From an uncultured Pseudomonadales bacterium (GTDB lineage Bacteria; Pseudomonadota; Gammaproteobacteria; Pseudomonadales; Pseudohongiellaceae), in the NCBI GenBank assembly GCA_905478195.1, contig CAJQHM010000014.1:62001-126000 (forward strand): a stretch of DNA of 64,000 nucleotides. The letters run 5' to 3'. Of the stretch, positions 1 through 9,337 are shown piece by piece; position 1 is the first letter of the stretch; every line of letters begins with the position of its first letter. The position numbers and the translations under genes are program-made. The notes under the pieces are model-generated. The model saw only the letters and a list, made by a program, of their open reading frames with translations. It did not search any database and was not told the DNA's origin.

Positions 1-1
1 G

Positions 2-139
2 GCGATTTCGCTGTCTTTCGGCGTGCTCTTCGCTACTGTGATTACGCTATTCCTGGTGCCTAGCCTATACGTGATCCTGCAAGATTTTCAAGGTCACACC
101 GACACGGCTGAAGAGAGAGCGCTGGCATATCAACATTAG
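2..139 (+). CDS. C-terminal end of an RND-type efflux transporter (partial)
   Basis: The frame is open from the window edge to TAG at 137-139 and gives 45 residues. They form a hydrophobic helix (ISLSFGVLFATVITLFLVPSLY) followed by a short charged tail. The LFLVPSLYVI stretch is typical of the last transmembrane helix of AcrB/HAE-type RND inner-membrane pumps, whose final helix is followed by a short cytoplasmic tail. The rest of the gene lies outside the window, so substrate and subfamily cannot be stated. The identification rests on this short helix only. Confidence 0.6.
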   Translation, partial: AISLSFGVLFATVITLFLVPSLYVILQDFQGHTDTAEERALAYQH

Positions 140-188
140 GCGATTCATAATGTGTGAATCGCTTTATTTTTTTGACAGGGCTTTTCGT

Positions 189-1490
189 ATGAGATTGTTT
201 GGCTTGGCAGTACTGTTCTCTAGTATGGTTTCCATGGGAGTTGCACAGGAAAACCGCATCGATATTGTCAGGCCTGATGCGCCAGAATTGGCGGGTTTCG
301 GCGAGTATGATATTGGGGTGCAGACTCTCAAATTAATCGATCCTGATAGAATAGATATTCTAAATACAAAGCGTGGCGGTGAGAGCGCTATCTATGATCG
401 AAGCCTAACCGTCGAAGTCTGGTACCCTGCACAGCTTGCTGCGAATCAATCAGCCGGCGGCGAGTATCAGGCCATAACTCGCAATCCCGATATCACTGCG
501 ACGCTTCGGGGTCGCGCGGTACGTGACGCCGAGCCCAACAGTGCAGATGCGCGCTATCCACTCGTTATTATTTCCCATGGCTACCCCGGCAACCGTTTTC
601 TTATTAGTCATCTCGGTGAGAATCTAGCGAGCAAGGGCTATGTTGTCGCATCGATCGATCACACCGATAGCACCTATGATGATCAACAGGCATTCACCAG
701 CACACTCTATAACCGTCCGCTCGATCAGCGCTTTGTGCTCAATACGCTGGATAATCTTTCTCATGATCCCAGTAGCTTCCTGAGTGGACTGCTTGATGCC
801 GATACTACAGGCATTGTCGGTTATTCCATGGGTGGCTATGGCTTGGTAAATAACCTCGGCGGTGGTTACAGCGATGACGTGGTCACTTCCCTGATGGCGC
901 CTCCGAACGAGCTGCTCCATGAGCACGCGACGGGAAATCCAGAATACCGATCTAATCTAGATCCGCGCATCAAGGCAGGCTTCGCAGTCGCGCCCTGGGG
1001 TATGGCCTCTGGATTCTGGCGCGAGCAGGACCTTGCTGGAATAGACGTTCCTACCTTTTATCTGGCTGGCGATAATGACACCGTCGCAGGATATGAGGCC
1101 GGCGTGCGAGCGATCTATGAAGCGGCGGTGAACAGCGATCGCTATTTACTTACCTACAAGAATGCAGGCCACAACGCAGGTGCGCCTTATCCTGTTCCCG
1201 TTGAGATACTAGAAAGTGAGAGTGGAATCGGTGCCTCGCATTACACCGATCCGGTATGGGACAACACCCGTATGAACAACATAATGGATCATTTCGCGAC
1301 TGCCTACTTCGACCATTACCTTAAGCAGAAAGAGGGGAGCGTGTCGTATCTGGAAGTTGTCCCCGACGGTGCTGATGCTGTCTATTCCGTAACCAATGGC
1401 CAGCAGAACGATGACCATGATTACTGGAAGGGGTTTGGCCCGAATACGGCGGTAGGCCTAAAGCTGGAGCACCTCCAGATAGGCGAATGA
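189..1490 (+). CDS. Secreted alpha/beta hydrolase (dienelactone hydrolase / PAF-acetylhydrolase-like)
   Basis: The protein has 433 residues. I chose ATG 189 rather than the in-frame ATG 150 because it directly starts a signal peptide (MRLFGLAVLF..., cleavage near VAQ-E at residues 20/21) and has a GACAGGG ribosome site upstream. The region SHGYPGNR (about 129-136) looks like the oxyanion-hole loop. GYSMGG (211-216) is the nucleophile elbow with Ser213, and the GHNAG segment supplies a plausible catalytic His. The layout fits the large predicted dienelactone hydrolase/PAF-AH-like esterase group, acting in the periplasm. The substrate is unknown. It follows the RND gene tail by 49 bases and may be a separate unit. 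Confidence 0.8.
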   Translation: MRLFGLAVLFSSMVSMGVAQENRIDIVRPDAPELAGFGEYDIGVQTLKLIDPDRIDILNTKRGGESAIYDRSLTVEVWYPAQLAANQSAGGEYQAITRNPDITATLRGRAVRDAEPNSADARYPLVIISHGYPGNRFLISHLGENLASKGYVVASIDHTDSTYDDQQAFTSTLYNRPLDQRFVLNTLDNLSHDPSSFLSGLLDADTTGIVGYSMGGYGLVNNLGGGYSDDVVTSLMAPPNELLHEHATGNPEYRSNLDPRIKAGFAVAPWGMASGFWREQDLAGIDVPTFYLAGDNDTVAGYEAGVRAIYEAAVNSDRYLLTYKNAGHNAGAPYPVPVEILESESGIGASHYTDPVWDNTRMNNIMDHFATAYFDHYLKQKEGSVSYLEVVPDGADAVYSVTNGQQNDDHDYWKGFGPNTAVGLKLEHLQIGE

Positions 1491-1502
1491 CAGACGGGCG
1501 GT

Positions 1503-1790
1503 CTACCTAACGGCTAGCCGGATCTGTTGAACGTTAATATCCAGCCAAACCTTGCCGGTTACGTAGGGATCGCTTGCAAGCCACTGGTCCAGCTCTGCCT
1601 TGGAGTCGAAATCGACGAACATGGTGGAGCCTATCATCTGCTCCGTTTCATCGAGGATCGCTCCCCCGGCGATCAGATGTCCGGCCTCCTTAAGCTGCTT
1701 CGCTCCCTTGAGATGCGCATCGCGCACAGACAGGCGCCGCTCTAGCGCGTTCTTATCTTTGCCGTCATAGGCAGTAACCATAAATTGCAT
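1503..1790 (-). CDS. YciI family protein
   Basis: A small cytoplasmic protein of 95 residues. It starts MQFMVTAYDGKD and has the family pattern of an N-terminal beta strand, a central RxxHL segment (VRDAHLKGA) and the C-terminal stretch containing FVDFDSKAELDQWLASDPY, which is very characteristic of YciI-like dimeric alpha/beta ferredoxin-fold proteins. The conserved His (in DAHL) and Asp (in SDPY) proposed as active-site residues in the family are present. The biochemical role of most YciI proteins is unknown. It converges with the upstream hydrolase gene, with only 12 bases between their ends. Confidence 0.85.
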   Translation of the reverse strand: MQFMVTAYDGKDKNALERRLSVRDAHLKGAKQLKEAGHLIAGGAILDETEQMIGSTMFVDFDSKAELDQWLASDPYVTGKVWLDINVQQIRLAVR

Positions 1791-1873
1791 AGTGTCGTAT
1801 CCTCGTTTGCTTGTGCCGATTATCTCATGACTCTAGCTAAGGGCAAGTCTGTGCAGGTTTGTTTCGAATTTCT

Positions 1874-2485
1874 TCAAGCTGTAATTTGAGCGAGCAGTTC
1901 GAGGAAGACGGGTATCAGGGATCCCATCAGCAGAACCGCCATGCTGATATTGAAGATTCTCACGTAGCTTGGATTGCGCATGAGCGTCTTTAGCGAGGCG
2001 CCTCCCCAGAGCCAGAGCATGATGCAGGGTGCTCCGAATAGAAGGAAGATGAGGCCGATAGTAATGACCTGTAGCACATAGCCCTCACCAAGTGTCGTAT
2101 AGGTTACGGTGGCGCCTACCGCCAGAACCCAGGCTTTCGGGTTTACCCATTGAAAGGCGGCGGCCTGAATAAAAGAGAATGGCCTGCCTTCGATCTCGTT
2201 GGACCCGGTCACTGGTGCGCTCGCGATCTTGTAGGCGAGATAGCTAAGGTATGCGGCGCCGACAACCTTCAAGACTATATGCATTATCGGATACAGTTCG
2301 AATAGTTGTGCTATGCCAAGGCCGACGGCGAGCACCATAACTGGAAATCCCAATACGATGCCGCAGTAGTGGGGCAGGCTGCGCTTGATGCCGTAGTTCA
2401 GACCAGATGCCATGATCATGGCGTTATTGGGGCCGGGTGTCACACACGTGGTGATGGCGAAGGCGATTATCGCGAAATATTCCAT
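1874..2485 (-). CDS. LysE/RhtB family amino-acid exporter
   Basis: The protein has 203 residues from the ATG at 2485. A longer in-frame start at 2602 would add 39 polar residues not expected in the family, so I rejected it. The N-terminus MEYFAIIAFAITTCVTPGPNNAMIMASGLNYGI carries the family signature TPGPN. It is followed by about six hydrophobic helices and the typical F-Q-W-x-N-P-K-A-W segment. Family members export amino acids such as lysine, threonine, homoserine or cysteine across the inner membrane; the substrate here cannot be deduced. It is divergent from the AEC transporter gene at 2782. Confidence 0.88.
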   Translation of the reverse strand: MEYFAIIAFAITTCVTPGPNNAMIMASGLNYGIKRSLPHYCGIVLGFPVMVLAVGLGIAQLFELYPIMHIVLKVVGAAYLSYLAYKIASAPVTGSNEIEGRPFSFIQAAAFQWVNPKAWVLAVGATVTYTTLGEGYVLQVITIGLIFLLFGAPCIMLWLWGGASLKTLMRNPSYVRIFNISMAVLLMGSLIPVFLELLAQITA

Positions 2486-2781
2486 AGTGGTATTCTGGGT
2501 TCGACTCTCTGTATGTGCCCTGCACGAGCGATCGGAACCGAGGTCAACAGCAGGGCGAAGGCTCGGAAGAAGACTCAGAAGAACGCTATGTTTTTCTGGC
2601 ACACTTATGTTGGCTTGGGTTTTCGTTCCTGGAGTTTGTTAGTAGCCTTGGTAGGTTGGCTTCTCTTGGGCTACTCGGGAGTATCGCGCCGGCACTGAAT
2701 GTTGTCAAGGTGGTGGCGTTGGTCTGGCTCTGGCGGCGAAGAAGACTGGAATTGCAGGGCTGGTGAGGCTAGTATGCCGCC
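2486..2781. other. Divergent intergenic region between LysE-type and AEC transporter genes
   Basis: These 296 bases lie between two divergent transporter genes, so promoters for both must sit here. Several overlapping reading frames cross it on the plus strand, but their compositions (Arg/Cys/Trp-rich) and starts are not gene-like. I do not recognise a confident -35/-10 pair or an operator. Confidence 0.4.
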
Positions 2782-3699
2782 ATGATTGTAAGTGTCCTCA
2801 CTCCTATCTTTGCCATAATTTTTTTGGGCTTCTTAATTAGTCGATCTCCAGTTTCCAGCCAGGCGGCATGGGCGGAGCTGGAACGACTCACTTATTATAT
2901 ATTTTTTCCAGCCCTGCTCTTGGTGCGACTCTCGGATTCGAATTTCGATTGGGAGGACGTCGTCGATATCAGCAAAGTTATAGGCACTGCTCTATTCGTC
3001 ATCACGCTGCTTATATTCTCGCTGGAAAAATTTGTTATTGGCGACTCCGCCTCAGTTAGCTCTATCTATCAAGGTAGTATCCGTTTCAATACTTTTATTG
3101 GTTTAGCCTGTATCGATCTTCTGTATGGCGATAGTGGTCTGATCACTGCTGCCCTTTGCCTCGCTCTGTATATTCCGCTGGTAAATGTGTTGTGCGTAGT
3201 AGCTCTGACTGGTGGCGGGGAAGGAGGCACCAAAAGAATCAGTCGTGTCATCAACTCAGTTGTTAGTAATCCGCTGGTGTTGGCTTGTATGGCTGGTATT
3301 ACTGTCAGCTATTCAGGATTTACTATTCCGCCCTTAGCTGAATCTGTTCTGGATATTCTCAGTCAACCGGCATTACCAATTGGTCTTCTCGCAGTCGGTG
3401 CTGGGATTCGTTTTGTGGCACTAGGAGAGCAGAGTTGGCAAATGCTAGTGGCTTTAGTCAACAAGCTAGCGTTAGTTCCTGGGTTGGTGCTTGCTGCCTG
3501 TCTGCTTTTCGAAACGCCGAATTCGATAGCGGTAACTCTGCTGTTGCTCAGTGTATTGCCTGCGCCACCCTCGGCCTATATTCTGGCGCGGCAACTCGGC
3601 GGTAACGAGAGTCTTATGGCGAATATCATTACCGCGCAAACCCTTGCCGCATTTTTTGTGATTCCCATTTGGATTGAGGTCGCGAACCGCTATCTGTAA
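2782..3699 (+). CDS. AEC family (auxin efflux carrier-like) transporter
   Basis: A 305-residue membrane protein with about ten hydrophobic helices in two halves. The N-terminus (IVSVLTPIFAIIFLGFLISR), the mid-protein SNPLVLACMAGI segment and the final LLLSVLPAPPSAYILARQLGGNESLMANIITAQT region are typical of the AEC/Mem_Trans family, where the conserved P-x-A-x-x-A-x-x-x-A pattern and the TxxS/TxxA end are seen. Bacterial AEC proteins are proposed to move dicarboxylates such as malate or malonate; the substrate here is unknown. A GAGG sits 14 bases before the ATG, which is distant, so initiation may be weak. Confidence 0.85.
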   Translation: MIVSVLTPIFAIIFLGFLISRSPVSSQAAWAELERLTYYIFFPALLLVRLSDSNFDWEDVVDISKVIGTALFVITLLIFSLEKFVIGDSASVSSIYQGSIRFNTFIGLACIDLLYGDSGLITAALCLALYIPLVNVLCVVALTGGGEGGTKRISRVINSVVSNPLVLACMAGITVSYSGFTIPPLAESVLDILSQPALPIGLLAVGAGIRFVALGEQSWQMLVALVNKLALVPGLVLAACLLFETPNSIAVTLLLLSVLPAPPSAYILARQLGGNESLMANIITAQTLAAFFVIPIWIEVANRYL

Positions 3700-3750
3700 G
3701 AGTAGATAAGTCGGCGCTGCGGGAAATGGCCCTCAAGCTAAAGGGCTAAA

Positions 3751-4971
3751 CTAATTTCGTGTTTTGTCGGCGATCCAACGTGCAACAACGGGCTCACGCA
3801 CTCCGCGAGGTGGGCAGTGTCCTTCCATATCCAGTACTATGACTTCCTGATTGCTGGCGGAATCTAGAAAGATTGCCAGATCTTCTAGTGGCGATACCGG
3901 ATCGCGGTTGGTAGTTATTACGAATAATGGGGTGTCTATAGTCTTGTCTGCTTGCATATAGCCTTGCTTGATCAGAGACACTTCAGACAGTGGGGCGCTC
4001 AATGCTGCCGTAGAGCGATCCAACAAACCGAAGCGGGATTTGACCCCGTCGATGGTTAGTTTAGGCAGGCCATCCAAGGTGTCCGGGGGATATTGGAATG
4101 CAGTGTGCAGAGGAGCACACATACTCACTACGCCGGCGACCTCGAGTCGGTAGAAAGCTCTCGCCGCAGCGTTACCACCGAAGCTGCCTCCTACGATAAA
4201 GATATTAGCTTGATCAGCATAGTTGGCCTCTCGTAGTAACTTCAGTGCAGCCTCCATGACCACATCGGAACCGTCCGCCATCGACAGCTGCTTCGCTTCA
4301 CCGATGCCGGGCATATCCACCGCCAGCATGCCAATCCCGCGAGGTTCCAATTCGCGATGAAACAGGTCGAAGCTGTCTTCCTTAGTGACGTCGGAACCAA
4401 AACTGTTTATCACCATCGCAAAGGGCCCCGGACCGGCTGGCAGGTGGAGGTACCCTTTCACTTTTATCGCGCCTTGCTCCCCCACAGGGATGTCGATGTG
4501 AGCAACAGGGGTGTTCATTAGCGCGCCAGCAGCCATATAGGTTTCTATAGCTTTATTCAGCGCCTGAGTATCATCTTTTCTGCCTAGATGTGGCCAGGAT
4601 CCGGTGCTGTAATAGGCTAGTGCGGCACGGAGCTTTTGCAGCCTGGCGTACCCATTCAGACTATTTGCTTCGCTGCGCGCTCTATCCCCGGCTTGAATCC
4701 ACTCGTAAGACCAGTTCCCTGGTCCAAATTCTATTTGCGTATCCACCAGTTCTGGGAAACGCTTTGTGCCAGCACTGCGCTCAACCTTATCGAGTACCTC
4801 CATGATTACATCGATGTCGCCACCCTTGGTCGTCCAGGTCTGGATGTCGTGGGAGTGATACCAGCCCTCTATTGTTTCCTCTTCAGAATTGAATGCGTAT
4901 TGTTGGGCGATAGCAATTGGGGTGCCAAGTGTCAGCAGGCAAATAAATAGAAGGTGGCGAATATCTCTCAT
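3751..4971 (-). CDS. Secreted FrsA-like alpha/beta hydrolase
   Basis: The 406-residue protein starts with a signal peptide (residues 1-22, ...PIAIA-QQ) and has a clear AGGAGA ribosome site before ATG 4971. An N-terminal helical segment of about 150 residues precedes the hydrolase core, as in FrsA/DUF1100-type esterases. The nucleophile elbow is GGSFGG with Ser263. TTNRDPVSP carries a plausible catalytic Asp and DMEGHC the His near the C-terminus. It probably hydrolyses an ester in the periplasm; the substrate is unknown. It is convergent with the AEC gene. Confidence 0.75.
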   Translation of the reverse strand: MRDIRHLLFICLLTLGTPIAIAQQYAFNSEEETIEGWYHSHDIQTWTTKGGDIDVIMEVLDKVERSAGTKRFPELVDTQIEFGPGNWSYEWIQAGDRARSEANSLNGYARLQKLRAALAYYSTGSWPHLGRKDDTQALNKAIETYMAAGALMNTPVAHIDIPVGEQGAIKVKGYLHLPAGPGPFAMVINSFGSDVTKEDSFDLFHRELEPRGIGMLAVDMPGIGEAKQLSMADGSDVVMEAALKLLREANYADQANIFIVGGSFGGNAAARAFYRLEVAGVVSMCAPLHTAFQYPPDTLDGLPKLTIDGVKSRFGLLDRSTAALSAPLSEVSLIKQGYMQADKTIDTPLFVITTNRDPVSPLEDLAIFLDSASNQEVIVLDMEGHCPPRGVREPVVARWIADKTRN

Positions 4972-5016
4972 GGCTCTTGTCTCCTAAGGTCTTTCTGAAG
5001 AGGTGTTACTACTTTG

Positions 5017-5385
5017 CTATGCTGCAGCATAGAGAAGAAAGCCTCCCAACAATCCATAACAAATACCCAAAAGACGACCATAGGGTGAGAATATGTTTAG
5101 CTCCCAGGAAACTATGCTTTTGAAAATGCTTGGAGGAAGAAGCACACAAATCACCCCGCCAACGATGGAAAATAGCGCTAGCATTTCGAATAGGGCGGGG
5201 AATTTTGATGACGCGGCAGAATAATAGATCGCAACGGCCAGGATGAGGCTCGCCGCCACGGTGCCGTACTGAAACCCTGATTTTAGAAAATACTTACGAG
5301 CAAAATCGAAACCAGCTTCAGGCTTGAGTAGCAAGAAGATAGCGATGATGCCAAGGGTTATGCCCAACAGTATGAGTGTAGACAT
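5017..5385 (-). CDS. Small integral membrane protein, unknown function
   Basis: The 122 residues form four likely transmembrane helices (about 2-20, 38-57, 65-84 and 101-121) with short loops; the second loop holds several basic residues. I do not recognise the family. It lies 45 bases downstream of the FrsA-like gene on the same strand direction (transcribed first of the two), so the two might share a transcript. The start ATG at 5385 has only a weak purine-rich GAGAG upstream. Composition and the regular helix pattern suggest a real gene. Confidence 0.55.
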   Translation of the reverse strand: MSTLILLGITLGIIAIFLLLKPEAGFDFARKYFLKSGFQYGTVAASLILAVAIYYSAASSKFPALFEMLALFSIVGGVICVLLPPSIFKSIVSWELNIFSPYGRLLGICYGLLGGFLLYAAA

Positions 5386-5457
5386 CGTAGGTTTCTCTCT
5401 CCCTCAACCTGGTCTTTGATGAGATGCTAGGTTTCTATTTCCTAGTCTATCGGTTTG

Positions 5458-5634
5458 TTATACGTCCAGCTGTATCGAGAATCCAGCCGCAATTAGCAGT
5501 TTAGCTACTGTGATATCAGGTTTAGATGCCCAGATCAAACTAGTATAAGGCCTTTCGCCCGTTTTCTGCTCTAGCGCAGGCATTACCGTGGGTGCAGCGG
5601 CGAGTAGCACTGCAGCGAAAATTAGGGGCGACAT
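5458..5634 (-). CDS. Possible small secreted or membrane protein, unknown
   Basis: From the ATG at 5634 the frame gives 58 residues. A hydrophobic N-terminal segment (MSPLIFAAVLLAAAPTV) is followed by a soluble part with two Trp/Tyr-containing stretches and a hydrophobic end. A TTG start 15 bases further upstream is also in frame. A GGAA lies 6 bases before the ATG. I recognise no family. It could equally be the remnant of a larger gene or a chance frame. Confidence 0.3.
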   Translation of the reverse strand: MSPLIFAAVLLAAAPTVMPALEQKTGERPYTSLIWASKPDITVAKLLIAAGFSIQLDV

Positions 5635-5650
5635 GGAGTGTTCCAACAAC

Positions 5651-5678
5651 GGTGTCCTGTAGGAATCTTCGGGACACC
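5651..5678. repeat. Inverted repeat (7-bp arms) between small ORF and amidohydrolase
   Basis: GGTGTCC at 5651-5657 and GGACACC at 5672-5678 form a perfect 7-bp stem around a 14-base loop. It lies 73 bases beyond the stop codon of the YtcJ-like gene in its direction of transcription, so it may end that transcript. No T-run follows on either strand, so an intrinsic terminator is not certain. Confidence 0.35.
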
Positions 5679-5750
5679 TTCATTACAAGAGCGAGTGAGT
5701 ATCGTTATATTATTTGTTTCTAGCGGCTCTATGAAAATACAAGAGACATA

Positions 5751-7469
5751 CTAGGCGCCATACATTGTCCTTCCACCCACGACGGTTCTTACAATCTCTA
5801 TGTTCTTGATTGTATCTGGGTCAACCTCATGAGGGTTGTCAGCCAGAATGACGAAGTCGGCGAGCTTGCCTGCGGTGATGCTGCCCTTCATGTTCTCTTC
5901 AAAGGAGGCATAGGCGCCATTCATCGTGCAAATCTTGAGAGCCTGATCCAGCGTGATGCGCTGATTCGGCCCCCAGACGCGACCATCAAAATCTTTTCTC
6001 GTGACCATGCTTTGCAATGCCATCAGGGGTTCATAGGGGCCTGGTGTGTAATCGGAGGCAGGTGCAACAGGAATGTCATAATCGAGGAATGACTTGTGTG
6101 CAAACATCCACGCCATCTTGTCCTGGCCATACTCAACCCATTTATTGCCGTGGTAGTGCACGTAAGTATAGAAGGGTGCAGGTATAACGCCGGCGGCTTT
6201 AATGCGCCGTAATATGGAAGGGTTTACCAGAGAGCAATGCTCTATGCGGTGTCTCGCATCGGGTCTAGGCCACAGTGACTGCACTCTCTCGTAGGCATTC
6301 AAAACCATGTCGATGGTGACATCGCCATTGGCATGGATGCCGATCTGGAAATCATTTCGATGCGCGTTTTCAACCGCCTCATGAATTTCTTGCTGTGACA
6401 TGGTGAGGATGCCGTAGTCGTCAGGGCGGCCTACATAGGGGGTGCTCATGCGCATGGTTCGCTCAGAGGCTGAACCATCAGCAGAAAATTTAACGGCGCC
6501 AATCTTGAAGACTTCATCGCCAAAACCCGTGCGCACACCCGCGTTCACCAGGTCGGTGAATAGTTGGCCGCGCGGGAAAAGATACATACGAAAGCGCATG
6601 TCTCCGTCTGCGCGCGCATCTTGAAACGCGATCATATCGTTGCGACCGCCGCCGGTTTGATGCACCGAGGTCAGGCCTGCTTTAGTCATGAGTTCAGAGA
6701 TGAGCTTTACGCCATCACGACGCTGTTCTCTGGTGGAGCCGGAGGGAATCATCCCTCTGAAAACATTGCGTGCCTGTTCTGCGATAAGTCCCGTTAGCAC
6801 TCCGTCGGAATCTCTATAGAATCGGCCATCGTCAGGGTCAGGTGTCTCCGCTGTTATACCAGCTAGCGCCAGTGCCATGCTGTTGTAGATCCCGGTATGG
6901 CCGCCACGATGACCAACTACCACGGGATGGTTTGGAACCACTGCGTCTATATCGAACCTATTTAACGGACGTCCTTCGGCAAGCTTGGTGTCGTCGTATT
7001 TAAACCCTCTTATCCATTGGCCTTCAGGTGTCGCGTTGGCGCGCAGTCTCAACGCCTGCTGTATTTCTGTTACAGAGCGCAGGTCTACGTTGACTTGAAC
7101 GAGCTCATTTACGCCAGCGCCAGACGCATGGGAATGTGCGTCTATGAAGCCTGGGGTAATGGTCATGCCCTCGGCATCGATGATTTCTGTGCGCGATGTG
7201 GCCAGGTTTCTGATGTCTGCGCTTGAGCCCACGGCCGTGAAACGATCGTCTTTAACGGCGAAAGCCTCGGCAGTTGCTTGGTTGCTATCCACAGTGAGTA
7301 CGCGGGCATTCAGTACTACATAGTCCGGTGCTGAAGATTGAAGTGGGGCTGGTGCGGCCGCCGCTAGTGCAGACTGGGTCGGCAGTCCAAGGCCCGCCGC
7401 TGCCAATGCGCTGCTTGAACCGATGAATTTTCGTCGAGAGAACTTGCGTGAAGAGTTGTGCTTAGCCAT
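5751..7469 (-). CDS. Tat-exported YtcJ-like amidohydrolase (Amidohydro_3)
   Basis: The protein has 572 residues from ATG 7469. GGAGG five bases upstream of this ATG decides the start over the in-frame ATG at 7481. Residues 9-38 form a twin-arginine signal (FSRRKFIGSS then a hydrophobic Ala-rich segment). The metal-dependent hydrolase core follows: PGFIDAHSH (about 107-114, His112 and His114 as metal ligands), later GHRGGHTG, HANGDV and RHRIEHC, all conserved in YtcJ-like amidohydrolases (HisF/AtzF superfamily). Family members hydrolyse N-acyl or formamide-type bonds and most are uncharacterised. The Tat signal implies periplasmic action after cytoplasmic metal loading. Confidence 0.85.
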   Translation of the reverse strand: MAKHNSSRKFSRRKFIGSSSALAAAGLGLPTQSALAAAAPAPLQSSAPDYVVLNARVLTVDSNQATAEAFAVKDDRFTAVGSSADIRNLATSRTEIIDAEGMTITPGFIDAHSHASGAGVNELVQVNVDLRSVTEIQQALRLRANATPEGQWIRGFKYDDTKLAEGRPLNRFDIDAVVPNHPVVVGHRGGHTGIYNSMALALAGITAETPDPDDGRFYRDSDGVLTGLIAEQARNVFRGMIPSGSTREQRRDGVKLISELMTKAGLTSVHQTGGGRNDMIAFQDARADGDMRFRMYLFPRGQLFTDLVNAGVRTGFGDEVFKIGAVKFSADGSASERTMRMSTPYVGRPDDYGILTMSQQEIHEAVENAHRNDFQIGIHANGDVTIDMVLNAYERVQSLWPRPDARHRIEHCSLVNPSILRRIKAAGVIPAPFYTYVHYHGNKWVEYGQDKMAWMFAHKSFLDYDIPVAPASDYTPGPYEPLMALQSMVTRKDFDGRVWGPNQRITLDQALKICTMNGAYASFEENMKGSITAGKLADFVILADNPHEVDPDTIKNIEIVRTVVGGRTMYGA

Positions 7470-7730
7470 GAGGGCCTCCAATTATTGAAGAGCGTTACTG
7501 CCAGCGAATTACTTTTTTCAAAAAATGAGAGTCTTACTATAGTCCTAGAGTGGCGGAAGGGGAAGTCCGTGCTGAGTCCATAAACAGCCACTGTGCTCCA
7601 ACTGCTTAAAACTCAGCAGAGATCGGCTTAGCAAATTCGTCACGGTTTTCCGTATTTAACTACTAACGTGGGGTGTAACTTCTCTTGCCGGAAGGTATTA
7701 TCGGTCTAGCTACTTTGCCAAGGAAATCCC

Positions 7731-9302
7731 ATGCTCGAGAAATACCTAATGATCGTCATCTACTTTGGAATCTTGATGTTCCTGGGGTATCTGGCATCGA
7801 AGCGCGTAAAGAGTATGAGCGATTTCGTCATTGGTGGTAAGTCTCTTAGCTTTTGGGTTGCCGCCTTTTCGGCGCAGGCCACGGGTGAGTCTGCCTGGCT
7901 GCTATTGGGGCTGACAGGCATGGGGGCCATGCTTGGATTCAGCACCTATTGGGTCGTGGTCGGCGAGCTATTCGGTGTGGGCGTCGCCTGGTTCTTGATG
8001 GCGAATCGCTTCAAGCGTCTCACTGATAAATACGATTCGATCACAGTCATCGACTACATGGCTAGTCGCTTCAAGTCGAAGACCAATGTGTTGCGCCTCG
8101 TCTCTTCCGCAGGGCTTTCCATCTTCGTATTGATCTATATCTCCGCGCAGATAGACGCGACTGGCTCGGCCTTCGAATCTTTTCTAGGCTGGAACTATCA
8201 CACCGGAGCCGTAGTGGGTTTTCTGGTCGTCGCGACTTACTGCATAGCCGGTGGCTTCCTGGCTGCCGCCTGGACCGATATGTTTCAGGGAGCGGTAATG
8301 CTGGTCTGTCTCGTGTTGCTGCCCTTGGTCGCCTATCTATCTCTTTCCAATAGTGGTTCTATCTATGATGGCCTGTATGCCATCGAACCGGGTCTGGTCA
8401 ACATGTGGGGCGCCGGTGGGTTCACGTTGATGAATGTGGCCGTGGTAGTTGGCATGATGTTAATCGGCTTGGGGTTCCTGGGGTCACCACAGGTGTTCGC
8501 CCGACTCATCGCCATACGTAGTGAAGATCAGATAAATCGCGGTAAATGGGTGGCGATGCTGTTTACTCTTTTAGTCGATTTCTCTGCCGTCAGCATCGGT
8601 GTTCTCGGCCGCTACATTTTTACTACTCAGGGTGTCGAACCCGATACCGTCTTGGGCAACGGTGCGCAGAACGTGCTGTCTGAACTGGTAGAATTTACTT
8701 TTCCTCCGCTACTAGTCGGGCTCTATGTGGCTGCCGTGTTATCGGCAATCATGTCCACAGTTTCCTCCCTGTTGGTCATGGCGGCAGGGTCGGTCACCCA
8801 TGACCTGTATGCAAAGATCATCAATCCAGAATTAACCGATAGTCAGGCTGCCAGGCTCTGTCGCAGTATAACGATTGTGTTCGCAGCGCTCTCTCTGGGT
8901 TTGGCGATCACTGTGTCAATTGCATCTCCGGATCGAACGATCTTCTGGTTCGTGATATTCGGATGGGCGGGAATCGCGGCCACGTTCTGTCCGATGATGC
9001 TCATGTCTCTGTTCTGGACAAAGTTCACTGAAAGAGCGGCGATCGCAGCAATGGTTACTGGTTTCTCTATGACCATGATCTGCAAGTTTGTCATTCAGGA
9101 CATGGAAACTATCGGTCCTTATTTCGTGGCGCTGGAGACAATGCCGCCATCCTTCCTCTCGGCGGGGATCGTTGGCTACATAGTTGCCGTGCTCTGGCCC
9201 GATGATGAGCTGGCGGCGCAGTATCAGGCCGATCTGGATAGTATAGGGCATGGCGCGGTGGACCAAGATGTTGCCCGTGCCGAGCCGGTAGTGAATAGTT
9301 AA
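7731..9302 (+). CDS. Sodium:solute symporter (SSS family, PutP-like)
   Basis: A 523-residue inner-membrane protein with about 13 hydrophobic helices. The N-terminal pattern (YFGILMFLGYLASKR, then SDFVIGGKSLSFW and AFSAQATGESAWLLLG) and the helix containing IAGGFLAAAWTDMFQG match Na+/proline symporters of the SSS family. Conserved Na+-site Ser/Thr residues occur in the segment SAIMSTVSSLLVMAAGSVTHDLY. It lies 35 bases upstream of the aminotransferase/MmsA pair, so its substrate may be a beta- or omega-amino acid rather than proline; this is inference from context. Confidence 0.88.
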   Translation: MLEKYLMIVIYFGILMFLGYLASKRVKSMSDFVIGGKSLSFWVAAFSAQATGESAWLLLGLTGMGAMLGFSTYWVVVGELFGVGVAWFLMANRFKRLTDKYDSITVIDYMASRFKSKTNVLRLVSSAGLSIFVLIYISAQIDATGSAFESFLGWNYHTGAVVGFLVVATYCIAGGFLAAAWTDMFQGAVMLVCLVLLPLVAYLSLSNSGSIYDGLYAIEPGLVNMWGAGGFTLMNVAVVVGMMLIGLGFLGSPQVFARLIAIRSEDQINRGKWVAMLFTLLVDFSAVSIGVLGRYIFTTQGVEPDTVLGNGAQNVLSELVEFTFPPLLVGLYVAAVLSAIMSTVSSLLVMAAGSVTHDLYAKIINPELTDSQAARLCRSITIVFAALSLGLAITVSIASPDRTIFWFVIFGWAGIAATFCPMMLMSLFWTKFTERAAIAAMVTGFSMTMICKFVIQDMETIGPYFVALETMPPSFLSAGIVGYIVAVLWPDDELAAQYQADLDSIGHGAVDQDVARAEPVVNS

Positions 9303-9337
9303 CATAAGTAATTAGCAAAGATTCTAGGGAGAATTCT

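Noticed and set aside
2306-2766. Overlapping plus-strand frames of 76-130 codons upstream of the AEC gene
   Set aside because: They run antisense to the LysE-type gene or cross the divergent promoter region, overlap each other in different frames, and have Arg/Cys/Trp-rich compositions with no domain or ribosome site.
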